From Chloroflexota bacterium (GTDB lineage Bacteria; Chloroflexota; UBA11872), in assembly GCA_028874315.1 (NCBI GenBank), contig JAPPKM010000138.1:1-36706 (forward strand): a DNA stretch of 36,706 nt, in the 5' to 3' direction. The notes under the pieces were generated by a model, which was given only the letters and a program-made list of their open reading frames with translations, ran no database searches and was not told the origin of the DNA. Both the position numbers and the translations under genes were made by a program. Shown piece by piece: positions 8,233 through 17,254 of the stretch. Numbering within the stretch: the first letter of the stretch is position 1; every line of letters starts with the position of its first letter.

Positions 8233-10491
8233 ATGCATACCGTTGAGACCCAATTCGGAGGGCGCCGGCTCGCGTTCGAGACCGGCCGCCTGGCTCAGCA
8301 GGCGGACGGCGCCGTCGTGGTGACCTATGGCGACGCCGTCATCCTGGGCACCGTGGTGATGTCCGACCGGCTGCGCGAGGGGATCGACTACTTCCCGCTC
8401 TCCGTGGACTACGAAGAGCGCAGCTATTCCATCGGCAAGATTCCGGGCAGTGTGTTCCGACGCGAAGGCCGACCCCCGTTGGCCGGCATTTTGGCGTCCC
8501 GGCTGACCGACCGCCCGTTGCGGCCGCTCTTTCCCAAGGGTATGCGCAACGAGGTGCAAATCATCCTGACCTTGCTTTCGCACGACCGCACGACCGAGAT
8601 GGACGTTATCGGTACCATCGCCGCCTCCGCGGCGCTGATGATCTCCGGCATCCCCTTCGAAGGGCCGGTGGGCGCGGTGCGCGTGGGGCTGAGCGACGGC
8701 GAGTTCACGCTCAACCCGACGATCGAGGAAAACGCCAACGGCGACCTGGACCTGGTGGTGTCCGGGACCCGTGACGGCGTGGTGATGCTGGAAGCTGGCG
8801 CCAGCGAGGTTGACGACGACACGATGATCCGCGCCATAGCCTGGGGCCAGGAGCAGTTGCAGGCCGCCATTGACTTGCAGCTCCAGCTCCGCGACCTGGT
8901 CAACCCCACGCCGCGCGAGGTGAAGATCGAGAAGCTGGACGCCGGCGTGTTGGAGGCGGTGGACTCTCGATTTGGCGACGCGATTGCCGAGGCCGCGCGC
9001 ATCACCGACCGATCAGCCAGAAGCGAGAAGCTGAAGTCGATCCAGGCCGAGGCCGAAGGAGCCTTGGACGGTGAGCACGACGGACACGACGTTGGCGAAG
9101 CCTTCCATGACTTGGAGAGCGCCTACACGCGCCGCGCCATCGTGGACGAGGGCATCCGGCCGGACGGTCGTTCCGACGACGCCCTGCGAGCCTTGTCCGC
9201 CGACGTAGGGATCCTGCCGCGGACGCACGGCACCGGCCTGTTCGAGCGCGGTGAAACCCAGGTGCTCTCGATCGTAACCCTGGGCACCCAGCGCGACGAG
9301 CAGAAGATCGGCCTCCGCGACCTTGAGGAACTGGCCCAGCCCAAGCGCTACATGCACCACTACAACATGCCGCCTTTCGCCTCCGGCGAAGCCGGGCGGC
9401 TTGGCTCGCCGCGGAGGCGGGAGATCGGGCACGGCGCCCTGGCCGAGCGCGCGCTGCTGCCGGTGGTCCCCAGCTACGAGGACTTCCCCTATTCCGTGCG
9501 CGTGGTATCCGAGGTCCTGTCCTCCAACGGATCGACCTCCATGGCCTCCACCTGCGGCAGCACGTTGGCGCTGCTGGACGCCGGCGTGCCGATCAGCGCC
9601 CCGGTGGCCGGCATCTCGATGGGCCTGGTGACGTCCGACAACGGTGACTTCAAGGTGCTGACCGACATCCAGGGCGCGGAAGACCACTTCGGCGACATGG
9701 ACTTCAAGGTGGCCGGTACCGAGAAGGGCATCACCGCGATCCAGCTGGACATCAAGGTCAAGCACCTGACGCCGGAGATCGTGGAACTGGCGGTGCGGCG
9801 AGGGCGCGACGCCCGGATGAAGATCCTGGAGGTGATGGGCGGCGCCCTGTCCGAGCCTCGTTCCGAGGTTGGCGAGTTCGCGCCCAAGATCATGCGAACC
9901 CAGATCAACCCCGAGAACATCGGCACGGTCATCGGCCCGGGTGGGCGCATGATTCGCCAGCTCGAGGCCGACACCGGCGCGTCGATCGACATCCAGGAAG
10001 ACGGCACGATCATGGTCGGTTCGCCGTCGCGCGAAGGCGCCGAGCAAGCCGTGCAGATGATTCGGGATATGACCGGTGAAATCGACGCCGGCCGCACGAT
10101 GCTCGGCAAGGTGACTCGAATCTTCGGCTTCGGCGCGATGGTCGAGTTCCTGCCTGGCCGCGAGGGCCTGGTCCCGCGCCACGAGCTGGCCGAGGAACCG
10201 CCCGGGATGATCGAAGACGTGGTGAACGTCGGCGACGACATCATGGTGATGGTCATCGAGACCGACGATCAGGGCCGCGTCAACCTGTCGCGACGGGCCG
10301 TGCTGATGGGTCTCTCGCCCGAGGAAACGCTGGCTTCCGCCGCCCCCGCACCGCGCGGCGGCGGTCGTGGCGGCCCGCGCCGGGACGGTGGCGGGCGCGA
10401 CGGTCGTGGCGGCCGAGGACGCTTTGACCGCAACGGCCGTGGTGGCCGTGGCGGCGGTCGCGGACCGAGGCGGCCCCGCTACCGGGACTAG
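8233..10491 (+). CDS. pnp: Polyribonucleotide nucleotidyltransferase (PNPase)
   Basis: This phosphorolytic 3'-5' exoribonuclease of mRNA decay has 752 residues from ATG 8233. GAGGAG lies about 9 nt upstream, and the family N-terminus (HTVETQFGGRRLAFETGRLA) begins here, so the longer frame from 8179 is rejected. First RNase PH domain: RREGRPPLAGILASRLTDRPLRPLFP. Second RNase PH domain: IGHGALAERALLPVVPSYED, SNGSTSMASTCGS, and the acidic active site QGAEDHFGDMDFK. Then come a KH domain (IGTVIGPGGRMIRQLEADTG) and an S1 domain (GKVTRIFGFGAMVEFLPGREGLV). The S1 loop reads LVPRHELAEEP where most relatives have LVHISELA. The last ~45 residues are an RGG/Gly-Arg-rich tail likely to add RNA affinity. 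Followed 12 nt later by dapB. Confidence 0.97.
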   Translation: MHTVETQFGGRRLAFETGRLAQQADGAVVVTYGDAVILGTVVMSDRLREGIDYFPLSVDYEERSYSIGKIPGSVFRREGRPPLAGILASRLTDRPLRPLFPKGMRNEVQIILTLLSHDRTTEMDVIGTIAASAALMISGIPFEGPVGAVRVGLSDGEFTLNPTIEENANGDLDLVVSGTRDGVVMLEAGASEVDDDTMIRAIAWGQEQLQAAIDLQLQLRDLVNPTPREVKIEKLDAGVLEAVDSRFGDAIAEAARITDRSARSEKLKSIQAEAEGALDGEHDGHDVGEAFHDLESAYTRRAIVDEGIRPDGRSDDALRALSADVGILPRTHGTGLFERGETQVLSIVTLGTQRDEQKIGLRDLEELAQPKRYMHHYNMPPFASGEAGRLGSPRRREIGHGALAERALLPVVPSYEDFPYSVRVVSEVLSSNGSTSMASTCGSTLALLDAGVPISAPVAGISMGLVTSDNGDFKVLTDIQGAEDHFGDMDFKVAGTEKGITAIQLDIKVKHLTPEIVELAVRRGRDARMKILEVMGGALSEPRSEVGEFAPKIMRTQINPENIGTVIGPGGRMIRQLEADTGASIDIQEDGTIMVGSPSREGAEQAVQMIRDMTGEIDAGRTMLGKVTRIFGFGAMVEFLPGREGLVPRHELAEEPPGMIEDVVNVGDDIMVMVIETDDQGRVNLSRRAVLMGLSPEETLASAAPAPRGGGRGGPRRDGGGRDGRGGRGRFDRNGRGGRGGGRGPRRPRYRD

Positions 10492-10503
10492 AGGAGCGCT
10501 GTG

Positions 10504-11295
10504 ATGGAATCGCCATTGCGAGTCGCCGTATTCGGGGCCTCCGGCCGCGTGGGGCAGACCGTGGTGGATGCCGTGAAGGGTGCGCCCGACATGGAACTCG
10601 CGGCCGGCGTCGACCAGATGCATCGGGACGTCGACTTTCCATGGTTCACGGACGTGGCGACGGCCCTCGGCGAGACCGGTCCCGATGTCGCCGTTGACTT
10701 CACGGTGGCCGACGCGGCGGCGGAGAACGCCTTGATGGCCATCGGGGCCGGCGTCTCACCGGTTATCGGAACCACGGGGATGTCCCCGGACCAGATCGAT
10801 GCGATTCGCTCAGCCGCCGAGCGCGAGGGCGTGGGTGCGTTCATCGCACCCAACTTCGCCATCGGCGCGGTGTTGATGATGGCCATGGCGCAGCTTGCGG
10901 CGCCGCATCTGGACCACGTCGAAGTTATCGAGCTTCACCACGACCAGAAGATTGACGCCCCCTCGGGCACGGCCGCCCACACGGCCGAACTTATCGCCCA
11001 GGCCCGCGACGGCCGGTCAGCCATCGACACGCCCACCGAGCGCTTTACGCTCGATGGGGTGCGTGGCGGAGTGAACCATGGCGTGCGCGTGCACAGCGTG
11101 CGGCTGCCCGGCTTCGTGGCTCACCAGGAAGTGATCTTTGGGGCGCTCGGTCAGACGCTTACCATTCGACATGACTCCACGAGCCGCGATTCGTTTATGC
11201 CCGGCGTGTTGATGGCAGCCCGCCGGGTGCGAGACTTGCCCGGCCTGGTCATAGGCCTTGAGCACCTGCTCTTTGAGGAAAGTGACGACGCATGA
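10504..11295 (+). CDS. dapB: 4-hydroxy-tetrahydrodipicolinate reductase
   Basis: Second committed enzyme of the diaminopimelate/lysine branch: NAD(P)H reduction of hydroxy-tetrahydrodipicolinate. 263 residues. The nucleotide-binding loop GASGRVGQ is at 11-18, GTTG at 89-92, and the substrate/catalytic motif ELHHDQKIDAPSGTA contains His145, His146 and Lys149. ATG at 10504 is preferred over GTG 10501 because AGAGGAG sits at the right distance from it. The gene follows pnp closely and its stop overlaps the asd start in an ATGA, so dapB and asd are translationally coupled. The protein is cytosolic. Confidence 0.95.
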   Translation: MESPLRVAVFGASGRVGQTVVDAVKGAPDMELAAGVDQMHRDVDFPWFTDVATALGETGPDVAVDFTVADAAAENALMAIGAGVSPVIGTTGMSPDQIDAIRSAAEREGVGAFIAPNFAIGAVLMMAMAQLAAPHLDHVEVIELHHDQKIDAPSGTAAHTAELIAQARDGRSAIDTPTERFTLDGVRGGVNHGVRVHSVRLPGFVAHQEVIFGALGQTLTIRHDSTSRDSFMPGVLMAARRVRDLPGLVIGLEHLLFEESDDA

Positions 11296-12311
11296 GCCGC
11301 AGTTTTGGTATCGGGGTTGTTGGCGCCACCGGCGCCGTGGGCCGCGAGTTCCTGAGCGTGATGGAGGAGCGCAACTTCCCGGTTGGTGAGTTGCGCCTGT
11401 GGGCCTCGGAGCGCAGTCGCGGCAAGCAAATCGAATTCAACGGTGAGTCCCACACCGTCCAGGTGCTGGACGACGACAGCGACTTCACGGGTTTGGACTT
11501 TGTGTTGATCTCCGCGTCCGGCTCGATCAGCCGGGCCGTTGCGCCGCGGGTCGCCGCTGCCGGCGTCGTCGCCATCGACGACAGTTCCGCGTTTCGTTAT
11601 GACGACGACGTGCCGCTGGTCGTTCCCGAGGTGAATGCCGAAGACCTCAAGGAACACAAGGGCATCGTCGCGATTCCCAACTGCTCCACCACGCCTATCG
11701 TCCAGGTGCTGGCGCCGCTGCACGAGCACAGCCCCGTGCGGCGCGTGATTGCCGACACCTACCAGTCGGTCTCAGGGGCCGGCGGCATGGCGATGGAGGA
11801 ACTGGCCGAGCAAAGCGCCGCCATGTCCAATGGCTCCGAGTCGGCGCCGGACGTGTTCCCGCATCCGATCGCGTCCAACCTGATCCCGTCCATCGACGAT
11901 CCGCGCGACGACGGCTACTCGAAGGAGGAATGGAAGGTCTCGGCGGAGACGCGCAAGATCATGCACATCCCCGAGTTGGCCGTGTCCGCGACCTGTGTGC
12001 GCGTGCCGGTGTTCCGGGCGCACTCGGCCGCCGTTCACGCCGAATTCAGCGATCCGATCGACGCCGATCTCGCCCGCTCGCTGCTGGAAGACGTCCCTGG
12101 CGTGGAAATCGTGGACGACCTGGCTGCCGAGGTATATCCCATGCCCATGACCGCGGAAGGCAACGACACCACCTGGGTCGGCCGCCTGCGGCAGGACATG
12201 TCGCACCCGAACGGGCTGGTCTTCTGGGTGGTTTCCGACAATCTGCGCAAGGGCGCGGCAACGAACTCGCTTCAGATCGCCGAGTCGATGATCGAGCAGG
12301 GGCTCGTCTGA
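11292..12311 (+). CDS. asd: Aspartate-semialdehyde dehydrogenase
   Basis: This enzyme reduces aspartyl phosphate to aspartate semialdehyde, the branch point to lysine/diaminopimelate, threonine and methionine. 339 residues. N-terminal NADP loop GATGAVGREFL (11-21), active-site Cys131 in IPNCSTTP, the YQSVSGAGGMAMEEL segment, and RVPVFRAHSAAVH containing the acid/base His. Length and motifs match the standard bacterial enzyme. It sits between dapB (4-bp overlap) and an unknown membrane protein, and supplies the substrate of DapA encoded 1.7 kb downstream. Confidence 0.96.
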   Translation: MSRSFGIGVVGATGAVGREFLSVMEERNFPVGELRLWASERSRGKQIEFNGESHTVQVLDDDSDFTGLDFVLISASGSISRAVAPRVAAAGVVAIDDSSAFRYDDDVPLVVPEVNAEDLKEHKGIVAIPNCSTTPIVQVLAPLHEHSPVRRVIADTYQSVSGAGGMAMEELAEQSAAMSNGSESAPDVFPHPIASNLIPSIDDPRDDGYSKEEWKVSAETRKIMHIPELAVSATCVRVPVFRAHSAAVHAEFSDPIDADLARSLLEDVPGVEIVDDLAAEVYPMPMTAEGNDTTWVGRLRQDMSHPNGLVFWVVSDNLRKGAATNSLQIAESMIEQGLV

Positions 12312-12377
12312 GGCCGAGTCTTCGCTAGCGCCCGGTCGCTGCCCTGGGGTTGGCGCCGCCCCGGCTAGGATGGGGCC

Positions 12378-13202
12378 ATGGGGCTGCTGTACTCGATCCA
12401 GTCGCGGTGGCGCTCGGTGAAGCGGCCGGCAGACCGTCGCGACGACTACCGCCTGGCCCAGCAGGCGCTGGTGCGCGCCGGCATGTCGCCCGAAGCCTCG
12501 CAGGAAGAGCTGGACATCTACCTGGAGGAGATTCGCGCGGCCCGGACGCCGACGTTTGATCTCCTCAAAGCCGGGTTTCTCGCGGGTATGGGGGTGCTGC
12601 TGGCGGCGCTGGCGATCTTCATCGTCATGATCGTCGCCACCGGCGTGGTTGAGTTGCTGATTGACCCCGAAGGCAAGGGCAGCCGGGCGGTGGCCGAGGA
12701 GCAGATCCCGCGGGAGCGCGAGGGCCCGCCGGTAGGCACGCCGGGCGGCGTGATTATTGCCGCCGGCCTGGTGATATCCGCGGTGTTTGGCGTGATGGGC
12801 GCGGGGTTGGCGCTACTGGAGCGGGCGCGTTTCGAGCGGCAGCGGGCACCCTACACCTTTGCCCATCGCCGCCGGGCGCGGCGCACTAACACGCAGGTTG
12901 AAATCCTCCTCTGGGTGGCCATGCTGGCCCCACTGCTGCTGGCGCTGGCCCCCTACTTACGCGAATCCAGCGCGGTGCCCGTGCTCTTCCTGCTATCTCT
13001 GGGGCTGCTGCTGTTCCGGTCGCTGTGGCGTTCAGCCTTCCCCGACATCCTGAAGGCGGTCAGCCCCTATAACGCCGCCGGCCTGGCCTCGCAGATCCTC
13101 ACCACCGAGGCCGTCATCATCGAGCGCCAGGAAGAGGCCTTCTACGGCAAGGGCGTCTGGCGCCGCTGGCACCGCTACTTCAGTCGCCGGGTTAACTGGT
13201 AG
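12378..13202 (+). CDS. Conserved hypothetical four-helix membrane protein
   Basis: 274 residues with no family I recognise. The cytosolic-looking N-terminus (1-60) is charged and contains two acidic amphipathic stretches (YRLAQQALVRAGMSPEASQ, EELDIYLEEIRAA). Hydrophobic segments lie near 65-95, 120-150, 175-195 and 198-215. The loop between the first two is acidic and proline-rich; the loop between the second and third pairs is strongly basic (RRRARRTN). The C-terminus is basic (KGVWRRWHRYFSRRVNW), consistent with an inside location. The start has AGGA 7 nt upstream. It lies 66 bp after asd and may be co-transcribed, but nothing links it to lysine synthesis. Confidence 0.75.
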   Translation: MGLLYSIQSRWRSVKRPADRRDDYRLAQQALVRAGMSPEASQEELDIYLEEIRAARTPTFDLLKAGFLAGMGVLLAALAIFIVMIVATGVVELLIDPEGKGSRAVAEEQIPREREGPPVGTPGGVIIAAGLVISAVFGVMGAGLALLERARFERQRAPYTFAHRRRARRTNTQVEILLWVAMLAPLLLALAPYLRESSAVPVLFLLSLGLLLFRSLWRSAFPDILKAVSPYNAAGLASQILTTEAVIIERQEEAFYGKGVWRRWHRYFSRRVNW

Positions 13203-13339
13203 CAAGCCCTCCAAAGCATGGCAGTCTGCCGGATAAGTTGACGCGATTCGCGCGCCGTTGGTCGTCGGCGATCCGCAGGCCGCCCTGTGGTACTGTCCCG
13301 AACAGGTAGTTCGCGCACGGGAAAAGACCACCTCTCGCC

Positions 13340-13834
13340 ATGAGCGCCGAGTTGGTCGGCATCCTGAGCGTTGGCGCGACGCTGGTTGTGGGCGGGCTAG
13401 CCACCGCCGGCGCGGTTGTCGGCCTGATTCTGAGACTTGATAGCCGATCGAGTGATCGCATGGACGCTATGGAAGAGCGTCTAAGCGCCCGCATGGACCA
13501 CCAGAGCGCCCGCATGGACCGCCTGCGTGCCGACTTGGTCGCAATGGAAGCACGTCTGAGCGCCCGCATGGACCGCATGGAGGTCCGCATGGACCGCACG
13601 GACGCCCGCATGGACCGCACGGACGCCCGCATGGAGACCATGGAATCGCGCCAGTACGAGCTCGTGCAGACCGTCGTACGCATTGAGGCCACCCAGCAAG
13701 GCATGTTGGAGACCTTGGCCCGAATTGAAGAGCGCACCGGATCCGCCGGCAATCCGCCTGGGCAGCCGGCCCTCTTCGAGGCCGGCTCCACGGCGGGCGA
13801 CGAGCCGCGGCAATCCGCGCCAACTCCTGCGTAG
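13340..13834 (+). CDS. Membrane-anchored coiled-coil protein with heptad repeats
   Basis: 164 residues. An N-terminal hydrophobic segment (about 5-32, VGILSVGATLVVGG...VVGLIL) would anchor it, followed by a long uninterrupted helix from ~36 to 130 made of near-identical seven-residue units of the type RMDRxxA and RMExxES. Charged residues and Met/Leu alternate as in a parallel coiled coil. The last 30 residues are Pro/Ala/Gly-rich and probably disordered. No enzymatic motif is present. Such small coil proteins recur in Chloroflexota and other environmental genomes without known function. A possible extended -10 (TGGTACTGT) lies near 13288-13296. Another coiled-coil gene with a 21-bp repeat occurs at 30436-30783. 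Confidence 0.7.
   Translation: MSAELVGILSVGATLVVGGLATAGAVVGLILRLDSRSSDRMDAMEERLSARMDHQSARMDRLRADLVAMEARLSARMDRMEVRMDRTDARMDRTDARMETMESRQYELVQTVVRIEATQQGMLETLARIEERTGSAGNPPGQPALFEAGSTAGDEPRQSAPTPA
13565..13627 (+). repeat. Three tandem 21-bp units within a coiled-coil gene
   Basis: Units at 13565-13585, 13586-13606 and 13607-13627 each begin CGCATGGACCGCA. The last two are identical at all 21 positions. Each encodes one heptad (RMDRxxx). Degenerate copies continue on either side. Replication slippage could change the coil length by whole heptads without a frameshift. Confidence 0.9.
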
Positions 13835-13964
13835 CGGCCCTGAGCGCCGACACCCCCAAGTGGGACGGCGCACGCGGGAATCCCTGACTGGGCGCTAGGT
13901 ACAATCAGCCCTTACAGCACGGCGTATCGCGGCCACTCGTACGGCTGCGGGCGGAGGCTGTCGC

Positions 13965-14882
13965 ATGTTGACCTTTGGCCGGCTCATAACCGCGGTGATT
14001 ACCCCGTTCGCCGATGATGGATCGGTGGACTACGACACGTTCGGGCGCCTGGTGTCCGGACTTGTCGACGCCGGCAACGACGCGGTGGTCGTCACCGGCA
14101 CCACCGGGGAGTCCCCGGTGCTCAGCGACGACGAACGCTTCCAGCTTTACCGCGAAGCGCTGTCGGCTGTCGGTGACCGCGCCCTGGTGATCGCGGGCAC
14201 TGGCGGCTACAACACCACCGAGAGCGTGCACCTGTCGCGCGAAGCCGCCGAGATCGGCGTGCACGGCCTCCTGCAGGTCACGCCCTACTACAACAAGCCG
14301 CCGCAGGACGGGTTGGTCCTCCACTTCGAGACCATCGCCGAGGCTACCCCGCTGCCCAACATGCTCTACAACGTGCCCGCCCGCACCAGCCTCAACATGA
14401 CCGCCGACACCGTGGCGCGCCTGAGCGCCGTGGACAACATCGTGGCCGTCAAGGAGGCCAGCGGGGACTTCGACCAGATCGCCGAGATCGCCCGCACGGC
14501 CGAAGACGGATTCGACATCTACAGCGGCAATGACAGCGACACCTACCTGCTCATGGCGCTGGGCGGCGTGGGCGTCGTCAGCGTGCAGTCGCACGTCGTG
14601 AGCGGCGAAACCCGCGACATGATCGACGCCTTCGTGGAAGGCGACCTCGAGACGGCGCGTCAGAAGCACCTGCACCTGCTGCCCATCGCCCGGGCGCTGT
14701 TCCCCGCCGGTTGGCCCAACCCCATCGCCGTCAAGGCGGCCATGAACCTGAGCGGTTTTTCGGTGGGTGTCCCACGCTCGCCGCTGATCGAATTGCCCGC
14801 GGCCATGCAGGACGACCTGAAGACGGTGCTCGACCTGTACGAATTGGACGCCTTCCTCCAGCCCGCCGCGGTTCATGCGTAA
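13965..14882 (+). CDS. dapA: 4-hydroxy-tetrahydrodipicolinate synthase
   Basis: Class I aldolase of the lysine/diaminopimelate pathway that condenses pyruvate with aspartate semialdehyde. 305 residues, standard length. GTTGES at 45-50, Tyr135 in LYNVPART (proton relay and substrate recognition), Schiff-base Lys163 in AVKEASGD, and a YSGND motif at the end of the barrel. The ATG has GGAGG about 8 nt upstream, and a TACAAT hexamer at 13900-13905 may mark a promoter. The downstream uracil-DNA glycosylase begins 3 nt after the stop, so the two are probably translated together. It works with asd and dapB upstream. Confidence 0.95.
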   Translation: MLTFGRLITAVITPFADDGSVDYDTFGRLVSGLVDAGNDAVVVTGTTGESPVLSDDERFQLYREALSAVGDRALVIAGTGGYNTTESVHLSREAAEIGVHGLLQVTPYYNKPPQDGLVLHFETIAEATPLPNMLYNVPARTSLNMTADTVARLSAVDNIVAVKEASGDFDQIAEIARTAEDGFDIYSGNDSDTYLLMALGGVGVVSVQSHVVSGETRDMIDAFVEGDLETARQKHLHLLPIARALFPAGWPNPIAVKAAMNLSGFSVGVPRSPLIELPAAMQDDLKTVLDLYELDAFLQPAAVHA

Positions 14883-14885
14883 CGC

Positions 14886-15512
14886 GTGATCGGCCTTCCG
14901 ACCTTTCCGGATCTGGCGAGTCTGGCGTCGGTGGTTCGGACCTGTGAGCGCTGTGGCCTGCACAGTGGACGTACGAACGCCGTTCCCGGTGAAGGTTTGC
15001 CAACGGCGCGTGTCGTCTTCATCGGCGAGGGACCCGGCTTCCACGAGGACCGGCTCGGCCGACCGTTCGTGGGACAGGCGGGGCAGCTGCTGGACGAGAT
15101 GATCCACGGCATCGGCATGCGCCGGGCCGACGTGTTCATCGCCAACGTCTTGAAGTGCCGGCCGCCCAACAATCGCGACCCGCTGCCTGACGAGGCGGAA
15201 GCCTGCCGCCCCTACCTGGACCAGCAACTCGAGCTGATCAATCCTGACCTGGTCGTGCTGCTGGGGCGCCACGCACTCAACGCGTTTTTTCCCGACGCTC
15301 GCATTTCGCGGGCCCGCGGGGTGGCGCGGCGGCTACACGGTCGGGTGTATCTGCCCGTTTACCATCCGGCGGCGGCGCTGCGGCAACTCCGGTTGCGCGA
15401 CGTGCTGTCGCAGGATTTTCAGATGATCCCCAAGCTGCTGGCCGACGCGACCGCGGTCGAACCCGACCCTCCGCCGCCGCCTGACACGCAGCAACTCTCC
15501 TTCTTCGCCTAA
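14886..15512 (+). CDS. Family 4 (Fe-S) uracil-DNA glycosylase with clamp-binding-like tail
   Basis: Removes uracil from DNA to start base-excision repair. 208 residues from a GTG start. Family 4 features: Cys20 and Cys23 (CERCGLH), Cys91 (VLKCRPPNNRDP) and Cys107 as 4Fe-4S ligands; GEGPGFHEDRLGRPFVGQAG (47-66) forming the uracil pocket and water-activating loop; and YHPAAAL near 159-165. The protein ends in a proline-rich linker (195-199) and then QQLSFFA. QLSFF resembles the bacterial beta-clamp motif QL[S/D]LF, suggesting recruitment to replication forks; this is inference. It is wedged between dapA (3-nt gap) and rnj (25-nt gap). Confidence 0.92.
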   Translation: MIGLPTFPDLASLASVVRTCERCGLHSGRTNAVPGEGLPTARVVFIGEGPGFHEDRLGRPFVGQAGQLLDEMIHGIGMRRADVFIANVLKCRPPNNRDPLPDEAEACRPYLDQQLELINPDLVVLLGRHALNAFFPDARISRARGVARRLHGRVYLPVYHPAAALRQLRLRDVLSQDFQMIPKLLADATAVEPDPPPPPDTQQLSFFA

Positions 15513-15537
15513 CCCACTGAGTCCCGGAACCTCACCC

Positions 15538-17214
15538 ATGTCACGCGAATCTTCAGCCGAGGTCGTGCGTGTCGTCTCCATTGGCGGCATCGGTGAAATC
15601 GGCAAGAACTGCACGGTAATCGAGTACGGCGACGACGCCATCGTGCTCGACTGCGGCATCACCTTCCCCGACGCCAGCATGTTTGGCGTCGATCTGGTGT
15701 TGCCGAATTTCAACTACCTGCGCGAAATTCGGCACAAGCTGCGCGCCTTCGTCATCACCCACGGTCACGAGGACCACATCGGCGCGCTGCCCTACGCCCT
15801 GCCCGAGTTTGACCTGCCCATCTACGGCTCCAAGCTCACGCTTGGTCTGGTTGGGGTGAAGCTGGAAGAGCCGGGCCTGCGCGACCAGGCGGATTTGCGC
15901 GTGGTCAAGGCGCGGGAAACCGTCGCCATCGGCCCGTTCCGCTGCCAGTTCTTCGACGTCTGCCACAGCATTCCCGACGCCATGGGCGTGGCCATCCACA
16001 CGCCCATCGGGACCATCGTCCACACCGGCGACTTCAAGATCGACCACACGCCGGTGGACGGAGTCCCGCTCGATATCCAGACCCTGGGTCGCCTGGGCGA
16101 CGAAGGCGTGCTGCTGCTGATGTCGGACAGCACCTACGCTGACCAGCCGGGGCACACGCCGTCCGAAGCGGTCATTGCCGAGACCTTCGATCGGGTCTTC
16201 AACGACGCGCCCGGCCGAATCATCGTCGCCACCTTCTCCTCGCTGATCTCACGCGTGCAGCAGGTAGTCGACGCCGCCTACGCCTACGGCCGCCGCGTCT
16301 GCTTCGTGGGACGCAGCATGGAGCGCAACGTGCGCGTGGCCCGCGACCTGGGTTACCTGAACGTGCCCGACGACGCCATGGAGGTCGATCCGCGTGACCT
16401 GCGGAACTACCCGGCCGACGACCTGGCCGTCATCTGCACGGGATCCCAGGGCGAACCTCGGTCGGCGCTGGTGCGGATGGCCAACCGCGACCACCGCTTC
16501 ATCGACCTGCTGCCCGACGACACGGTAGTCGTCTCCGCCTCAGCCATTCCGGGCAACGAGGAGGCGGTGAACCAGACCATTGACCGACTGGCCCGCCAGG
16601 GCGCGAGCGTGCTCTACGAACGCCTGCTGCCGGTACACGTTTCGGGTCACGCGGGCCAGGAAGACCTCAAGTTCATGCTTACCACCCTGCGACCAAAGTT
16701 CTTCATGCCGGTGCATGGCGAGTACCGGCACCTGGAGGAGCACCGGCGCATCGCGGAGCGCGTGGGCGTGGACGCCGAGCACGTGCTGGTGGCCGAATCC
16801 GGGTCGATCGTCGAGTTGTCCGCGGACGACATCAGCGTGGTTGGCGAGACCGACGTGAGCAACGTCTATGTCGACGGGTTGACCGTTGGCGAGGAAAGCG
16901 ACGCCACGCTGCGCGACCGTCGACACCTGGCTGAAGGCGGCCTGGTGATTACTGTTGTCAACGTGGACCGTCACACTGGTCAATGCTTGACAGAGCCGGA
17001 TATCATCACAAGGGGATTTGTGTACGCGTCGGATGCCGAGGACGAGCTTCTGGCACGTGCTCGCGACACCGTTCGGTCGGTGGTGGACACCGGCGACCAT
17101 GCGGACGCATCCCCGGAGCATCTACAAAGGAAGATCCGGAACGCACTCGGGAGGCGTTTGTTCCGGGAGACCCGGCGGCGACCGGTAATTCTGCCGATCG
17201 TCACTGAGGTCTAG
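15538..17214 (+). CDS. rnj: Ribonuclease J
   Basis: Metallo-beta-lactamase/beta-CASP RNase with 5'-3' exo- and endonuclease activity in RNA processing and decay. 558 residues. The zinc motif HGHEDHIGALPY is at 75-86 (His75, His77, Asp79, His80). Further metal and core motifs are VCHSIPDAMGV, VHTGDFKIDHTPVDG and SDSTYADQPGHTPSE. The beta-CASP section holds ATFSSLISRVQQ and ICTGSQGEPRSAL, followed by HVSGHAGQEDLK and the PVHGEYRH motif. The C-terminal domain is the standard RNase J extension. It is in a run with dapA and the uracil-DNA glycosylase and is followed 40 nt later by ftsK; the dapA-rnj-ftsK order is also known from Mycobacterium. With pnp it gives this organism two complementary RNA decay enzymes in one locus. 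Confidence 0.96.
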   Translation: MSRESSAEVVRVVSIGGIGEIGKNCTVIEYGDDAIVLDCGITFPDASMFGVDLVLPNFNYLREIRHKLRAFVITHGHEDHIGALPYALPEFDLPIYGSKLTLGLVGVKLEEPGLRDQADLRVVKARETVAIGPFRCQFFDVCHSIPDAMGVAIHTPIGTIVHTGDFKIDHTPVDGVPLDIQTLGRLGDEGVLLLMSDSTYADQPGHTPSEAVIAETFDRVFNDAPGRIIVATFSSLISRVQQVVDAAYAYGRRVCFVGRSMERNVRVARDLGYLNVPDDAMEVDPRDLRNYPADDLAVICTGSQGEPRSALVRMANRDHRFIDLLPDDTVVVSASAIPGNEEAVNQTIDRLARQGASVLYERLLPVHVSGHAGQEDLKFMLTTLRPKFFMPVHGEYRHLEEHRRIAERVGVDAEHVLVAESGSIVELSADDISVVGETDVSNVYVDGLTVGEESDATLRDRRHLAEGGLVITVVNVDRHTGQCLTEPDIITRGFVYASDAEDELLARARDTVRSVVDTGDHADASPEHLQRKIRNALGRRLFRETRRRPVILPIVTEV

Positions 17215-17254
17215 CTAAGGGGCGGGCGACAGCTCGCACCGAGGAGGGCCTCCC

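Noticed and set aside
9013-10623. Long open frame (536 codons) antisense to pnp
   Set aside because: His/Gly/Asp-rich translation with no family resemblance; it is the complement of a well-supported PNPase gene in high-GC DNA.
13905-15272. 455-codon open frame antisense to dapA and the uracil-DNA glycosylase
   Set aside because: It runs across two convincing genes and reads as His/Gly/Val-rich low-information sequence.
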